From Notospermus geniculatus (taxonomy: Eukaryota > Nemertea > Pilidiophora > Heteronemertea > Lineidae): a stretch of DNA of 64,000 nt. The translations under genes and the position numbers were made by a program. The stretch spans positions 539,687-603,686 of the forward strand of contig NMRB01000030.1 in assembly GCA_002633025.1 (NCBI GenBank), read 5' to 3'. The notes under the pieces are model-generated. The model saw only the letters and a list, made by a program, of their open reading frames with translations. It was not told the origin of the DNA and did not search any database. Positions 1 through 12,078 of the stretch are shown here, in pieces. Within the stretch, counting starts at the first letter, position 1, and each line of letters begins with the position of its first letter.

Positions 1-2300
1 GTGTTCCTTATTGAGATGATTCATTACAAGAAGAGGTGAAGTGGACGAAACATATTGTCGGGTATTTTTCAAATGGCTAACAACCTCAAAAAACCTCAGT
101 GGTGTGCATTAATATGCAACAAAGGGACACGCACCTACACGAGTAATGACTAACGCGTAATTTGCTTTTAGCCGGAGGTGTGCAGGAATATATTGATTCC
201 TGGCCCCTTTTACTGAACCTAATTCCTATGAAGAACGCACTGTAGTTTCATAGCTAAGAAATCTGTCCACAACGTGAAACAGGATCACCTATAGTGCAAT
301 ATCATTGACTACTTCAAAACAATTGGTCGTCACTGGTGACGCTTTTTATATCGTGACAGTAATGAGTGTCGGTAATCAATGGGAAACTCTGACTCTTGGG
401 AAATGGACGATGGTGGGGTGATCAGCAGGTATGACCAAAAATCTGCATGTCAATGCTCTCCTTCAGGGTTATCACAAGTGGGTCGAGGCTTGATGTATTG
501 CTGAATGATGGGAAATTACTGTGTATATCATTCTGTTCAGGAACTACACGTCAACGAAGAGATGTCGTTTGATTTTGCTTAGCCCCCCATTTTTAGCCTT
601 CGAAAATGCTGACAGTGCATGCAACAAACACGACCATACAAAATTGAAAATGTTCAAACCTATGCCCCGACATATCGAACACCGATGAGTGGTGACCGTT
701 TCGGAAAAATTACGCGCATTTGTTGGCGCGAAAGAAACACCCGAACGACCATGGAAGAATTCTGCCGAATGGCTATAATTTGAGGAATTATGTTGTAGGA
801 ACCGAAATCGGTATAGAGTACACTTCGACCATTCAAAGTGTGCATTGTGAAAAACGACTCGAATTGAAAGACAAGATCAACGCACTAACTTACCCAAGAA
901 TGAAAAACCACTTCAAAGACATGACAGTTGTGGTATTACACTGTTCTCTCAGTTCAGAAGTTCATTTATATCAAAAGTAGATAAGCGAGCGACTTCTATT
1001 CAGAAGATGCACAGGTACAGGTCTTGGTCGAAGTTGGCCCGTCTGCAAAATGCACCCGTCTTAAGATATTGTTTAACAAATGAGGATATAAAACATCTGT
1101 CTATTTTATGTTAGTATTACATGTAGTTCTCATGTAGCACTACAGTATCACGGCTTTCAAGACGGCTCCTATGCGCTTATTCTTGATACATGTCTGTCAG
1201 TCTTGGGTATCATCGACTGTTCTTTCGGTCCCAGTGTCAAAACTGCTCCGTGGTTTCATTGTTCCGCTGCATCGACGTTGGTCGCGGGCGGGTGCGTCTA
1301 AAACCATCAACGGATTATGTCGAAATTATCATGACTCAGGTAGCTCGATATTGCCTTAGGGCTCAGCACATTTGCTATGTTAGCAGCGATTTTCTAACTC
1401 TAGGAAAACGATCTACTCCGAAATAAGCCTGCTGATATTGAAATAGGTTATATTCGGACCAGACTTACCATCATAGAGAACATAAAGATCACGAGCGTCC
1501 GTTTTCCATCTTCCTTCGTCAGTACTGGGAGATCATTAATCCTTTTCCTTACCCCTTTATGCTATCCACGCTGTGTACATTCAAAGTGTGTAATTCTTCG
1601 CTGAACGCACTCGCCATGTCGGCTATCTTGTGTCAGCATAGTGAAGGTTGGCTTTTAAATTGATCGGCAACACTGACAAGTTACATGTAAATTAGTAGTC
1701 CACTTTTTGCCCTCAATGACTGGTGAAGGTGCAGAATACCAATACTTCAATCTAGCTTTAGCCAATAGCTCTCTTGTTCCAAACCACCGACAAATGCGGA
1801 AGATTTAAAGTGGTAAATGTATTATTTATTCATTTCGCACTCTGCATGAGTGATACCATTGTCAATCGTGTTACTTGTTTTTCAATCAAAAACAAGCAAT
1901 AACCAAAACCAAAACGCGTCTGATATTCGATTAGACGTCGGTTAATCATACATATCTGTCTTTACACTTCTGTTTGTCTTAGAACGGTACTTCTATTTGA
2001 TTGTGTTATGTCATAACTGTTACCGTTAGCCCTGATTACGAAAAATTTGATAACACACCATGTATACGCATAATGTAGATATAAAATATTGATAACGACA
2101 GTAAAGATAATTTCCCCCAGGCGTGTCAATGCTGTCGTTGTACACGGGCAGACCGGACCTGGAAATATTCATGAGCACTCGTTAAAGACTTCGTAAATGC
2201 AATATTTCTACACATTTCTACATTTCATACACGAGATGAAATAATATCAAGGTACATGTAACATAATTCTAGCCGTATTTTCATTTGGGACATTTACATT
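1..2300. other. Non-coding flank upstream of the VWA gene
   Basis: I see no convincing exon here. The short open frames at 660-980 and 1171-1426 have no recognisable domain, no signal peptide and no consistent splice phase. The stretch is AT-rich with scattered stop codons. The last few hundred bases should contain the promoter and 5' UTR of the VWA gene, but no clear TATA box is visible. Confidence 0.5.
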
Positions 2301-5300
2301 ATGAATCTGTTTTTGTGGGTGACACTTTTTATCTGTGCCGTACTCCTCGCACAAGCAAGGCAGCGGAGAAGTGAGAATATGCCATTGCCAAGGGGAAATG
2401 TTCCCTTTCCTGGAGAGCAGGAGAAGGAACCGCCTTATGACAAGAGATATACATATCCAGCCAAGATAAAGGATGAAAGATCGGGAGGAAGACGATTACA
2501 TGGAGTCTGGTTTAACGGCAAGGTCGATGAGGTATCACTTGAGAACGAATTTCTCCTCCCCGCATTTGCAAAGTCGCAATTAGCCAAGAAGCAACCCGCT
2601 GGCAGTCTTAGGTGGACAAAGTCAAATGTTTTCGTCAACAAACTGCGACCTCAGGCTGATAAACGGCGGAAGAGAGCCACCAAGGAGTACCAAATGGCAG
2701 ACTCAACCGGGCCAGACGATGATAAGTTACAACAAGAGGCCATTGGGTGGTGGAAGCAAGCCTCTGATGCATCTCCCATGTGGATTGATCCTCGGCCTGG
2801 AAAGTTCCCACCGACATCTGCCGAACCTGTTGAAGGTATAAAAAGAGGAAATCCAGAAGAAGGAAATGAAGAGAAAATAAGGAACCCTTGTGACGTAAAG
2901 GAGAATGCAAACAAGAAAGGTACACAAGAATCGTCTGTGTGGGTGGATCCAAACTCAGTAGCCTGGACAACATTTGATCCAAAAGATGGTGGAGATGGTG
3001 AAGATTCTCCCGGCTGCAAGACCAACAGATTCTCCGGTGCATCAGTACCATCATCGGGTATCGAAGGTGGTAGTCCTGGAACGGCTGCACCAAGTGGAAG
3101 CGAGGACACCACAACACCAGATGGAGGCGGAGATGGCACAGGGTTAGATCGACCGGATGAAAACGGGAATACAAATGGAATGGACGCATCAGATTCAAAA
3201 GAGGAACCTGATTTTTTCGTAGAACTCAATGACCAAGAATGGGGTAAGTAAAAACTTTGGCAAAAGCAGTCATTCTGTCTTGATTACATCTTTGGTCATT
3301 GTCTTCTGGTATGATTTCGACATCTTTTCTGTTTCACGATACATATCGTTTCATTTCCTTACAGGTTCGGGAGAGGATCCGGATAATAATGGTGTTGAAA
3401 AAGGCTGTAAGTTTGACCTTGTGTTCTTGGTCGACGCAACAAACAGTATGACGTACAGGAACTTCCGAACGATCAAGGACCACATGAAGAAAACCATAGA
3501 ACTCATCCCAACCATTGGCTCGGAGGACGTTCAAGTCGGCGTCCTGTTGCTAAGCGACGAATTGGACACGGGAACCGTCATTCCATTGAACTTATTTCAG
3601 AATGAGGATGACCTGATCAAAGCTATTATGGACGATTTTGTAAGTTCCCAGAAAAAAGCGGTTGACATCCACAATACCTGATGCTTAATTTTCGGCATCT
3701 GGCCCAGTATTCATAAAACTACTTAAGTCTAAGTATGACACTTATCCTTTGTTCAACACAAAAGATAAGATAAGTATCATACTTAGACTTAGTTCTAGAG
3801 TTTCGGATTGTAAAGTTCCAGCCTGAAGAAGACCCCGGTTGGGGTCGAAAATTCGCAAACACTCTGGAAATTGCCTTTTTATTTATCATATTGTGTGTCA
3901 ATTTTTGTGCTTTTCATCTCTTTGGATACTTAGACTTAAGTAGCTTTATGAATAATGAATACGGGGCCTGATTTCCGAATAGGATAAATCTTTTTTTGAC
4001 AAACACTTGGTTAAAGTACTTCTTTGTTCAGATTGTACCATTCTCAGATCGAGCCACCCTGCTTGGCCTTGCAATGAATATTTTACGGACGGACATGCTG
4101 ACAGAGAAAATGGGTGCCCGACCAGGAGTTAAGAATAAGGTTGCTGTAATAATGACAGACGGGTGGACGTACGACGACGACGAAAATATGGTAAGTGATA
4201 GTTACATGTAAGAACAGCTGACAGTAGTTGCATTTATAAGACTTGCCGAGAAAAGCCGATTATACATGTATACTTAATGAAGCTTCGTGACCTTAACCTG
4301 GGCACCCTTTGTGGTTTGCAAGACTATTTTGAGTAACGAAATGTTTTTTACTGGCTATAGGTATACGATGAAGCCGAACTTTTAAGAGGAATGGGAATCA
4401 CTTTGGTCACTCTCGGCATCGCGTTAGAACCCTACCCAATCAATGAAGATCTTCTGAGGGCAATTGGGGATGAGGGTTACTACTGGAAGCTTAGCAATGA
4501 TAACACCGACTGGGTCACTAAGGTCAACAAAAAGATATGTAGCGTTCGCCCGGTAGATGACTTCACAGGCATGACAGGTTAGTATTTCACTAGCGACGTT
4601 ATCATCAACCGCTACATCTTCAGGAAGTCATCGTTGGTGAGATAGTGCAGGCTTCCTGCCAGTTTTTAGGCGGTGACTACATAACGGCCATAGAGGTTTG
4701 CCCTCGTGCAAACAGCATCTGTGGGCATATTACTTTTGCCGAGGATGGTCGGACAGTGGTACATACATACATTGTATTGTTTTAGGCCTCAGCAGTCTGG
4801 TAATGTTTTAACTGATGGCACGACGTTGGAATGTCACAGAAAAAATTACCAAAATTGCCAGATGTCTTTCTTTTGCACCTCAATACAAATATTTCCCTGC
4901 GGCTACCTTATTTTGTGCCAAATATCAGATTGTTCTTCATGTTTCGTTCTACCTTGCAGACGGTTGTGATTCATATCTGGACGTCGTATTCATCATGGAT
5001 GCTTCAGGAAGCATGAAACAAGTTAACTTTACTCGCCAGAAGCGTTTTGTATCCGACATTGTACGTGGGCTGGAGATCGGGTCGAACGATACGCATGTGG
5101 GGGCTGTGGTGTTTTCCGCAGACGACAAACGGTATACACACCCATTAATCTATTTAGATGATTACACGGACAAGCAAGATGTTATAGAATCTGTTTATGT
5201 AAGTCATCTTTCACCACAAAGCCTGATTTGTGCCACTCTAAGAAAGTGACCATTAACTAATGACTTAAGGATATATTTCTCTGAGTATGGAATTTACTAC

Positions 5301-6483
5301 TTGTTGGTAACTAGTTTCCGAGTTCATCATCGCATTATAAACCGAAGACCCCGATCCAGTCGTCCAATGACGACCAGTGGTGTGACCGTCGGTGTCATTT
5401 GACACTGTCCCATCTCATTATCAGAAACATTTTTACTCCTTGATGCTTTCTCCACGAGACTGCAGGTCTGAGAAATGTATTATCTGAAAAAATATTTGGT
5501 TCCAGAGCGCCCCCTATCATGGGTATTCGACCTATCTGGCGAGAGCCTTACAGATAACCCGAGAAGAGATTCTCATCCCAGAGAGGGGAGCTCGGAAGAT
5601 GATACCGAAGATGATCATAGTAATTACTGACGGAGTAGCGGATGATAAGGAAGATATCCCCTACGAGGTTCGTGACTGTAGGCTTTTGACGCAAGGTGCC
5701 TGATAACGCCGTTGGTAATGATGTCTAACGTTGAAACGGCATTGTGTGATTACATTCCTACATGGTAGGCTATACTCGGTACAGACGCCATCTGAAATAA
5801 TGTTGTGAAGCCTAGTCGTTGCTCGAAAGAGGAGTAACGTTGGGACTAGTTTAGGGTCCTTTGGATTGGGTTGTTCTGTTACGTAAAAAAACTTTGTGAA
5901 TGCGAAATTTGGTTCCTCAAGCCCTTTGTTAAAGATAATGTATCACGACTTCGTTGTTTACATTCAATGTTTGTAAACATTGATGTTTACATTGTGTTAT
6001 TTTGGACTTTTGGGACATCCAACCCCTCAGATTGAATACTTATGGTATCAAAAGAATTTCTAGAGGGGCATGCCACTAACAAATTACTCATAAGGCAAAG
6101 AAAGACTGGATATAAACAAACAAAATGTAAATAAACAGTGATTTTCGTGGCCCGCGAAAATACCCGTGATACATTATCTTTAATCTGGCAGAGAGTTTGG
6201 CCTGGATATCTCATATCTGTATTACCTTTCGCTTCTTTTACAGGTGGAGAAACTGATGGAAAAATACCCGTTTATCGAAATCATAGCAATCGGGGTGGGA
6301 GAATGGCTCAACTACGGCGGTCATGACCAACTTGATGTTCTTACCTCGGGAGACAAGTCAAAGGTTTTCGAGGTTGAAAACTTCGAAACGATATTCCGTT
6401 ATGTAAAAAAATTGAAGCGCACAATCTGTAGATTACAGGCAAGGAGTAATGCGTTCCTAAAATCAGCGCCAAATGCCTCTTAA
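2301..6483 (+). CDS. Secreted protein with two von Willebrand factor A domains (7 exons)
   Basis: Exons resolve as 2301-3243, 3365-3639, 4032-4190, 4361-4577, 4960-5198, 5506-5667 and 6244-6483. All junctions are GT-AG and all phases agree, giving 744 aa. Residues 1-19 are a hydrophobic signal peptide. Residues 20-315 form a charged, low-complexity region rich in Pro, Gly and Asp, with a furin-like RRKR at 122-125. VWA1 starts near residue 330 with the MIDAS motif DATNS (D338, T340, S342) and has a later MTDG strand in exon 3. VWA2 starts near 534 with DASGS (D545, S547, S549) and VITDG in exon 6. VWA domains with a complete MIDAS bind ligands through a divalent metal, as in matrilins, collagen VI and integrins. 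An extracellular matrix or adhesion role is therefore inferred. The ATG at 2301 fits because the signal peptide follows directly. The weakest junction is the donor after 5667 (GTTCGT). No orthologue name can be assigned. Confidence 0.88.
3701..3968. mobile_element. MITE-like element in intron 2 of the VWA gene
   Basis: The left end (from 3701) begins GGCCCAGTATTCATAAAACT and continues ACTTAAGTCTAAGTA. The right end, read on the opposite strand from 3968, begins with nearly the same sequence (GGCCCCGTATTCATTATTCA, then ACTTAAGTCTAAGTA). Long imperfect terminal inverted repeats, about 270 bp total length and no coding capacity are typical of a non-autonomous DNA transposon. The interior includes a GACCCC-GGTT-GGGGTC hairpin region at about 3822-3850 that recurs near 47.17 kb. 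Confidence 0.7.
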
Positions 6484-6540
6484 ATGCCCAAGTGATGATG
6501 TTGCGTACAAAACTAGCATTTGTGTTTATGACTTTTTTTA

Positions 6541-6690
6541 TGCCCGGTTGCTCAGGTGTGACTTACGTGAGTCGGGAGTATACTCTAATGCCCGGTTGCT
6601 CAGGTGTGGCTTACGTGAGCCGGGCGTATATACCTCTAATGCCCGGTTGCTCAGGTGGTGTGACTTGCGTGAGCCGAGAGTATACATCTA
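6541..6690. repeat. Tandem repeat, three units of about 50 bp
   Basis: Units start at 6541, 6589 and 6640, each with TGCCCGGTTGCTCAGGTG followed by a CTTACGTGAG-like block. A diverged fourth copy lies near 6845-6885 (CCCGGTTGCTCAGGTGTGGC). The array begins about 60 bp after the VWA gene stop, so it may lie in that gene's 3' UTR. Confidence 0.8.
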
Positions 6691-8637
6691 ACTCGAGTTC
6701 ACGTAACTCGTGCTTATGTCAGGTCATAAGAATGCCTATTTAATCCTGTGTTTGTTGCACAATTTGAATTTAACTTGGGATTACCAAAGCGTGGCTTGTT
6801 ACCCTACTCTCTAATGCTTTCCTACACAATTTGTTTGATGTGTACCCGGTTGCTCAGGTGTGGCTTTCGTGAGCTGATCCAATGCCTGGCCATCTTCAAC
6901 GTTTGGGCATCGGCCTGTCGTTGTACGTCAATGACCACCCCACTGTCAGTTTTATTATAAGACATGCTTAAGCTTGTTTGAAGCCCAAGCTGTCAAAACG
7001 CAGTGAAAAAAGGTCTGGCTTAAGTTGCACTCATATCCGGATTGACCGAAATTCAGCTTAAGCCAAGGATGAGCAATCGGGTAGCGTTAAAGGTGTTTTA
7101 AAGGTGTTCTTTCACTGCGTTACACAGAAGGGAAATCGCTTGTCAATCATGTCTATGAAACGAGCTGGATATTCTTTCTTCTTGCTACGTGGGCAGTATT
7201 TTTTGAAAATCTACAAAAGACTAATCTATTTTGCCTCACACTGTAGTAAAACGAGACAGTCGTCTGCTGTACCATCTGCTTGTCATCGATATATCTTATG
7301 GACAGATGGACCACATTGGAACAAAAAAAGAATAAGTAAGCATGATGCCATCGGTAAGGCCTGTCGTTGTACATTTTGTACATGTACGTGCGAATTTCAA
7401 CGTCCGTTAAATCAATAAGAAGTACCCGAACATGCCAATCTGTTATGCCTCTATTGTGCCATATGTACTTCTGCACTCCGGGTACCACGATTTCGTTGAA
7501 CGTCCTAAACTGTTCATTTCAAGTTGAAGACCTGCACTTACACTGAGCATCCCAGTTAAGACAATATAATATTATAATTCAAAACAAAATTTACTGTTGT
7601 TTATTCGGGATTTGATGTCAAATATATAGCCATCATGAGAAGTTTGTATATTTCGACAGTCATGAAGAGTGATGCGTTTTCTTGGCTTAGATTATATATT
7701 ATATTCATCAGGATGAACCTTAAGGGGTTAATTCCTTGAGACATAGGCCTACATGCAATTGCCTTAGGAGTGTCTGATTGACCCACATATCGACCTGATC
7801 ATGGATATTCTAATTTCCATGCACATAGGGGAAGCTGCACACAATGATGTGAATAGCGATGGTTAGCGATGCGTCAATGCAGGCTACCGTAGGTCTATTC
7901 CACAGTGTCGTTACGCGGTCGACCCGATCCCTCGTGCGTTCTCTGTCCGGTTGTGTGAATTTCATCAAAAATAGATAGGCCAACCGTTGTCTGTTTTGAT
8001 TTCGTTTGTGTCACAGTGGACGGGCATCATCATTTGTCTGTTATTTTGTACATCCGACGTCACGAAGGCCCACTGCATCAGCGGAAAACGTTGCCCCTCA
8101 ACAGCCTAAAATATAAAGACACATGTACCCACAGGTAGGTGAATTCTTGAGTCTGAGCATATAACACCAACCACGCACAGGGGGCCTCTGTTACATGGCC
8201 TGATCCTGACTGGGAATGAATTTTTCACACAACCTTTTTTTCCTTGATGGAGTTCTAGAAGTTTTCATGTGTTGGCTTTCGCACAGCGCTAGAGTGAAGT
8301 GGCGTCCGGCGAAAAATCTCTAGTCTTGTTATCCGTAAACACCTCGGCCCACGCATTTAGCCACCGGCAGAACTAATCTTTCTCATTCTTGCTTCCCTCG
8401 TCGTGCCTCACGATAGAGTGCTGCTTTTCCCCCGGGCTGACTGCGTGGGTCGTGGCTAAAAAGGCCTTTGGTGTTTCTCAGTTAATTGTAATTCTCCGAC
8501 CAGGGCTAATGATGCAGGACTTCAGCCCTGGGTACGATGCTGTACTAACATGTACGACTCTCAGCCTGAAAAGTCAACTTTACTTTAAAAAAGTAATAAT
8601 TAAACATTTTCTCTTTCCCGCTCTAGCTCTCTGAAAG
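6691..8637. other. Intergenic, VWA gene to LicD-like gene
   Basis: Nothing coding is supported. The 104-residue frame at 7104-7418 has no recognisable domain or splice context. Short inverted and direct repeats occur, including the isolated copy of the 50-bp repeat near 6845. The final bases should hold the promoter of the LicD-like gene. Confidence 0.5.
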
Positions 8638-10476
8638 ATGATGAATCGAGCCGTTGGTCGTACTTTCTGCTTGCTCAGCGTTTTGATGATGGCTGCTGTC
8701 GTACTAGTTACCTGGAGGTGGAATAACGACTGGAAACCATTCAATGTTGGTAACACAGCGGGCTATTCTTTTTGGGACAACATCGAAAATTCCAAAAAAG
8801 GGTTGAAAATGAATGCAATCAACATCGGCGTGATGGTCCGGTCGCAAAGACATCCGGCATTACAGAATATTCTGTCATTTGGAATGACCCCAGATGAGTA
8901 TAGGTTAGCAATGGACACGCTTCACATGTTTTTAACGCTGGCAAAGCGGGCTAACGTGGACGTCATGCTGTACAGCGGCACACTACTTGGGAGCTGGCGG
9001 CATCATGGAATCATTCCATGGGATGACGACATCGATCTTTGGATTAACAGGTCAAGAAAAGAAGATTTAGTACAGATATTAAAATCGTCGAGATCTGAAT
9101 ATATACTATCAGATGAGTACAATACCCGTTATAAATTTTATTCCAAATTTTCTACGAAGATTGACGGATACACATGGAAGTACCCGTACATAGATATTCA
9201 GTTTTATGCAGAAAATGCGACTCATGTCTGGGATACGTCAGATTCCTTCAAAGACATCAAATACAAGAAATCTGACATATTTCCTTTGCATAAGAGGCCT
9301 TTTGAAGGGCTTTCTATTCTTGCACCGAAGAATCCTCTAGCAGTGTTAAAAGTCACATTCGGAAGTGATCTAAGCTCCTGTCGGTCGTTGACCTGGGATC
9401 ACAAAAATGAAGTGAGTCGAGTTCCAGATGAAGTCAACTGTCGATTGCTCCAAAACATGGTCCCGTTTGTTCATCGATATGTGGTCAAAGACAAAATGGT
9501 GGAGACACTGAAACTGAGTGGCAGAGTGCTGCGTACTTTCGTAGTGAACGAATCCACTGATCTCATCACTGACCCCTATGATGTTGGTTTGATTCGGCAG
9601 GTCAATGTTGGTAAGACAACCGGTTATTCTTTTGCGGACAACATGTACATCGAGAATTCAAAAAAAAGGCTGAAAATGAATGCAGTCAATATCGGCGTGA
9701 TGGTCCGTTCGCAAACACATCAGGCAATACAGAATATTCTGTCGTTTGGAATGACCCCAGATGAGTATAGGTTAGCAATGGACACGCTTTACATGTTTTT
9801 AACGCTGGCAAAGCGGGCTAACGTGGACGTCATGCTGTACAGCGGCACACTGCTTGGGAGCTGGCGGCATCATGGAATCATTCCATGGGATGACGACATC
9901 GATCTTTGGATTAACAAGTCAAGAAAAGAAGATTTGATACAGATATTAAAATCGTCGAGACCTGAATATATACTATCAGATGAGCACCATACCCGTTATA
10001 AATTCTATTCCAGATTTTCTACGAAGATTGCCGGATACACATGGAAGTACCCGTACATAGATATTCAGTTTTATGCGGAAAATGCAACTCATATCTGGGA
10101 TACGGCAGGTTCATTCAAACATATTAAGTACAGGAAATCTGACATATTTCCTTTGCATAAGAGGCCTTTTGAAGGACTTTCTATTTTTGCACCGAAGAAT
10201 CCTCTAGCAGTGTTAAAAGTCGGATTCGGAAGTGATTTATGCTCCTGCCGGTCTTTGACCTGGGATCACAAACATGAAGTACGTGGAACTCCAAGAGAAT
10301 TCAGCTGTCGATTGCTCGAAAACAGGGTCCCATTTGTTCATCGGAATGTGCTCAACGACACTATGGTGGAGACACTGAAACTGAGTGGCAGAGTGCTGCA
10401 TTCTGTTGTAGTGAACGAATCCACTGATTTCATCACTCATCCCAATGATATTTGCTTTATTCGACACGTCAAATAA
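8638..10476 (+). CDS. LicD/fukutin-like protein with two tandem catalytic domains
   Basis: This is one uninterrupted exon of 612 codons. Residues 9-26 form a hydrophobic N-terminal anchor, so the protein is probably a type II Golgi membrane protein. Two LicD-type domains follow, offset by 287-289 codons: about 36-322 and 323-612. Each carries the family hallmark YSGTLLGSWRHHGIIPWDDD followed by IDLW, with the acidic catalytic motif at residues 129-133 and 418-422. LicD domains include bacterial phosphocholine transferases and the animal fukutin and FKRP ribitol-phosphate transferases, which act on cell-surface glycans. The substrate here is unknown. Visible identity between the copies is very high, with long identical nucleotide runs, so the duplication is recent or has been homogenised. 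Typical family members have one domain. Two ATGs lie at 8638 and 8641; either could start. An AATAAA overlaps the stop codon (about 10473-10478). Confidence 0.88.
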   Translation: MMNRAVGRTFCLLSVLMMAAVVLVTWRWNNDWKPFNVGNTAGYSFWDNIENSKKGLKMNAINIGVMVRSQRHPALQNILSFGMTPDEYRLAMDTLHMFLTLAKRANVDVMLYSGTLLGSWRHHGIIPWDDDIDLWINRSRKEDLVQILKSSRSEYILSDEYNTRYKFYSKFSTKIDGYTWKYPYIDIQFYAENATHVWDTSDSFKDIKYKKSDIFPLHKRPFEGLSILAPKNPLAVLKVTFGSDLSSCRSLTWDHKNEVSRVPDEVNCRLLQNMVPFVHRYVVKDKMVETLKLSGRVLRTFVVNESTDLITDPYDVGLIRQVNVGKTTGYSFADNMYIENSKKRLKMNAVNIGVMVRSQTHQAIQNILSFGMTPDEYRLAMDTLYMFLTLAKRANVDVMLYSGTLLGSWRHHGIIPWDDDIDLWINKSRKEDLIQILKSSRPEYILSDEHHTRYKFYSRFSTKIAGYTWKYPYIDIQFYAENATHIWDTAGSFKHIKYRKSDIFPLHKRPFEGLSIFAPKNPLAVLKVGFGSDLCSCRSLTWDHKHEVRGTPREFSCRLLENRVPFVHRNVLNDTMVETLKLSGRVLHSVVVNESTDFITHPNDICFIRHVK

Positions 10477-10790
10477 ATGACAGGAGTAGTTCATGATTGT
10501 AAAATATCGGGTCGGTCGGGTCGACACAATACTAGTCAATAAGAAAATCCTCTCTACCATACAAGTCAACTGATGCTCAAGACACTGAGTCACAGATTTT
10601 TACTGATGAATAGATTTGAGTCGATTATTGAATGCTTCAAAACATGCCACAGGCCTACTAAACACATGCCACACATGTGAATGTGTAGCTGAATGAACAA
10701 GCTTTGTTTAGCGCTTGCCACATCCTGTTGTAGCTTACATGACATGACAGTAGTGCCGTGCCTATACAATTTTCAATACCTTCTAAGGAT
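10477..10790. other. Short intergenic stretch after the LicD-like gene
   Basis: This is presumably 3' UTR and spacer. I see no exon or RNA gene. Minus-strand open frames here overlap the 3' end of the LicD-like gene and look like shadows. Confidence 0.4.
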
Positions 10791-10799
10791 TTCGGGCTT

Positions 10800-11195
10800 T
10801 GTTTCATCAAAATCTGTTGAGTGGTTGCTGAGATATTTGAGATTATCAAAATTTCGATAAGTTGAGAATTTCCAATTTTTCACAAAATTTTGATATCAGT
10901 AGACAGAGCTCACCGAAAAACGTGGAAGTATGAAGTTTTGCAACTTTAAGCGTAAACTGGTTAGAAGTTAAGCATGTTTTTCAAAATATCAACATATTGA
11001 TATTTTGAAAAATATGAATATTTCTGCCCAGTTTAATGCAAAAAGTTTCGAAATTTTGTAAACTCATACTCTGAGGTTAGCTTTATCTAATGGCATCAAA
11101 ATTTCCTGAAAAGCGCGAAAATCCCAAATTATCAAAATTTTGATAATCTCAAATATATCAGCATCCAATCAACATATGATTCGAAATTCACTAAA
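10800..11195. mobile_element. Long imperfect fold-back element
   Basis: The sequence is roughly self-complementary around a centre near 10995, where TTTTTCAAAATATCAACATA meets its complement. The arms share blocks such as GATATTTGAGATTATCAAAA on the left and its complement on the right at about 11130-11155. No coding capacity and about 200-bp arms fit a fold-back transposon or MITE. The exact ends and target duplication are not clear. Confidence 0.6.
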
Positions 11196-12078
11196 CAGAG
11201 CGCTAGCGTTATGATATGTACATGTATGTTATCCCATTGTGCACCTGTTACAGTTGGAGGCGTGAATTCACCATGATCAAATTGCATACATGTATCGCAA
11301 AGGTTATTTCACGTCTGAGTCAAAATTGTTCTCATCATGCAGTTGTGTGACATGCTCGGCAGGAGCACAAATAAGGGGGGGGGGGGTGCTCTAAAGAAAC
11401 CACTATTGGACATCTATAAGTGATTTGTTTGATGAATACATACGCTTAGTGAAAAGGATGTTCGGTTCTATTGTGTGAACACAGCTATAAATGCAAGAGT
11501 TAAAAACGTACTCACTGACTCATCATTGTGTACATGTAAGAAGAGATGCAGGGAAATCGCAAAAACTTATCATTACGATAATTGTCCAATTTTCTAATCA
11601 GAAAGATGATAACAGGTCCTCTGAATTGTATTGAGTGCAATTATAGCCGTATATTCCAAACGTCGCCGGGTTGGAAACGCAAAGGAGTTGGTCAAACGGA
11701 TGGGGTAAGGTTGACGAGGAGCTTCACAGTAAATTTCAGGAGGCCTTGCCTTCATCCAGGCATGGAGGGTAGGTTTACGTTATCCACAAAATGACATGGC
11801 TTTTTACCTCTTTGTTTTGGTAACTTTGTGTATTTCCAGTTTTTATGTGAATGTAGTGTAAATGTACATGTTCGCCATGTCACGCATAGTCCCAGACACA
11901 TGCAAATACATGAAGCGACAGAAACACTTTTCCGTCTACTTGTATGCAGTTTTCCAAGGCTTCCACATGAACATTTATATAAAGTACATGCCTGCGTGCA
12001 GTGATGAGTCTTGTAAAATTGCAGTCGCTCAATAGGTTCCCCGTCCTTTCGGTTTTGTTTTTTTCAGAGCAGAGTAAA

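Noticed and set aside
2635-3229. Two long minus-strand open frames (187 and 192 codons)
   Set aside because: They lie opposite exon 1 of the VWA gene. Their low-complexity composition is the complement of that exon, and they have no signal or domain of their own.
3818-3860. Functional hammerhead ribozyme
   Set aside because: The core order is similar, but an extra base in stem II and lack of stem I/III complementarity in both copies argue against it.
6541-6690. Possible CRISPR-like direct repeats
   Set aside because: The units are contiguous without unique spacers, and the DNA is animal nuclear sequence.
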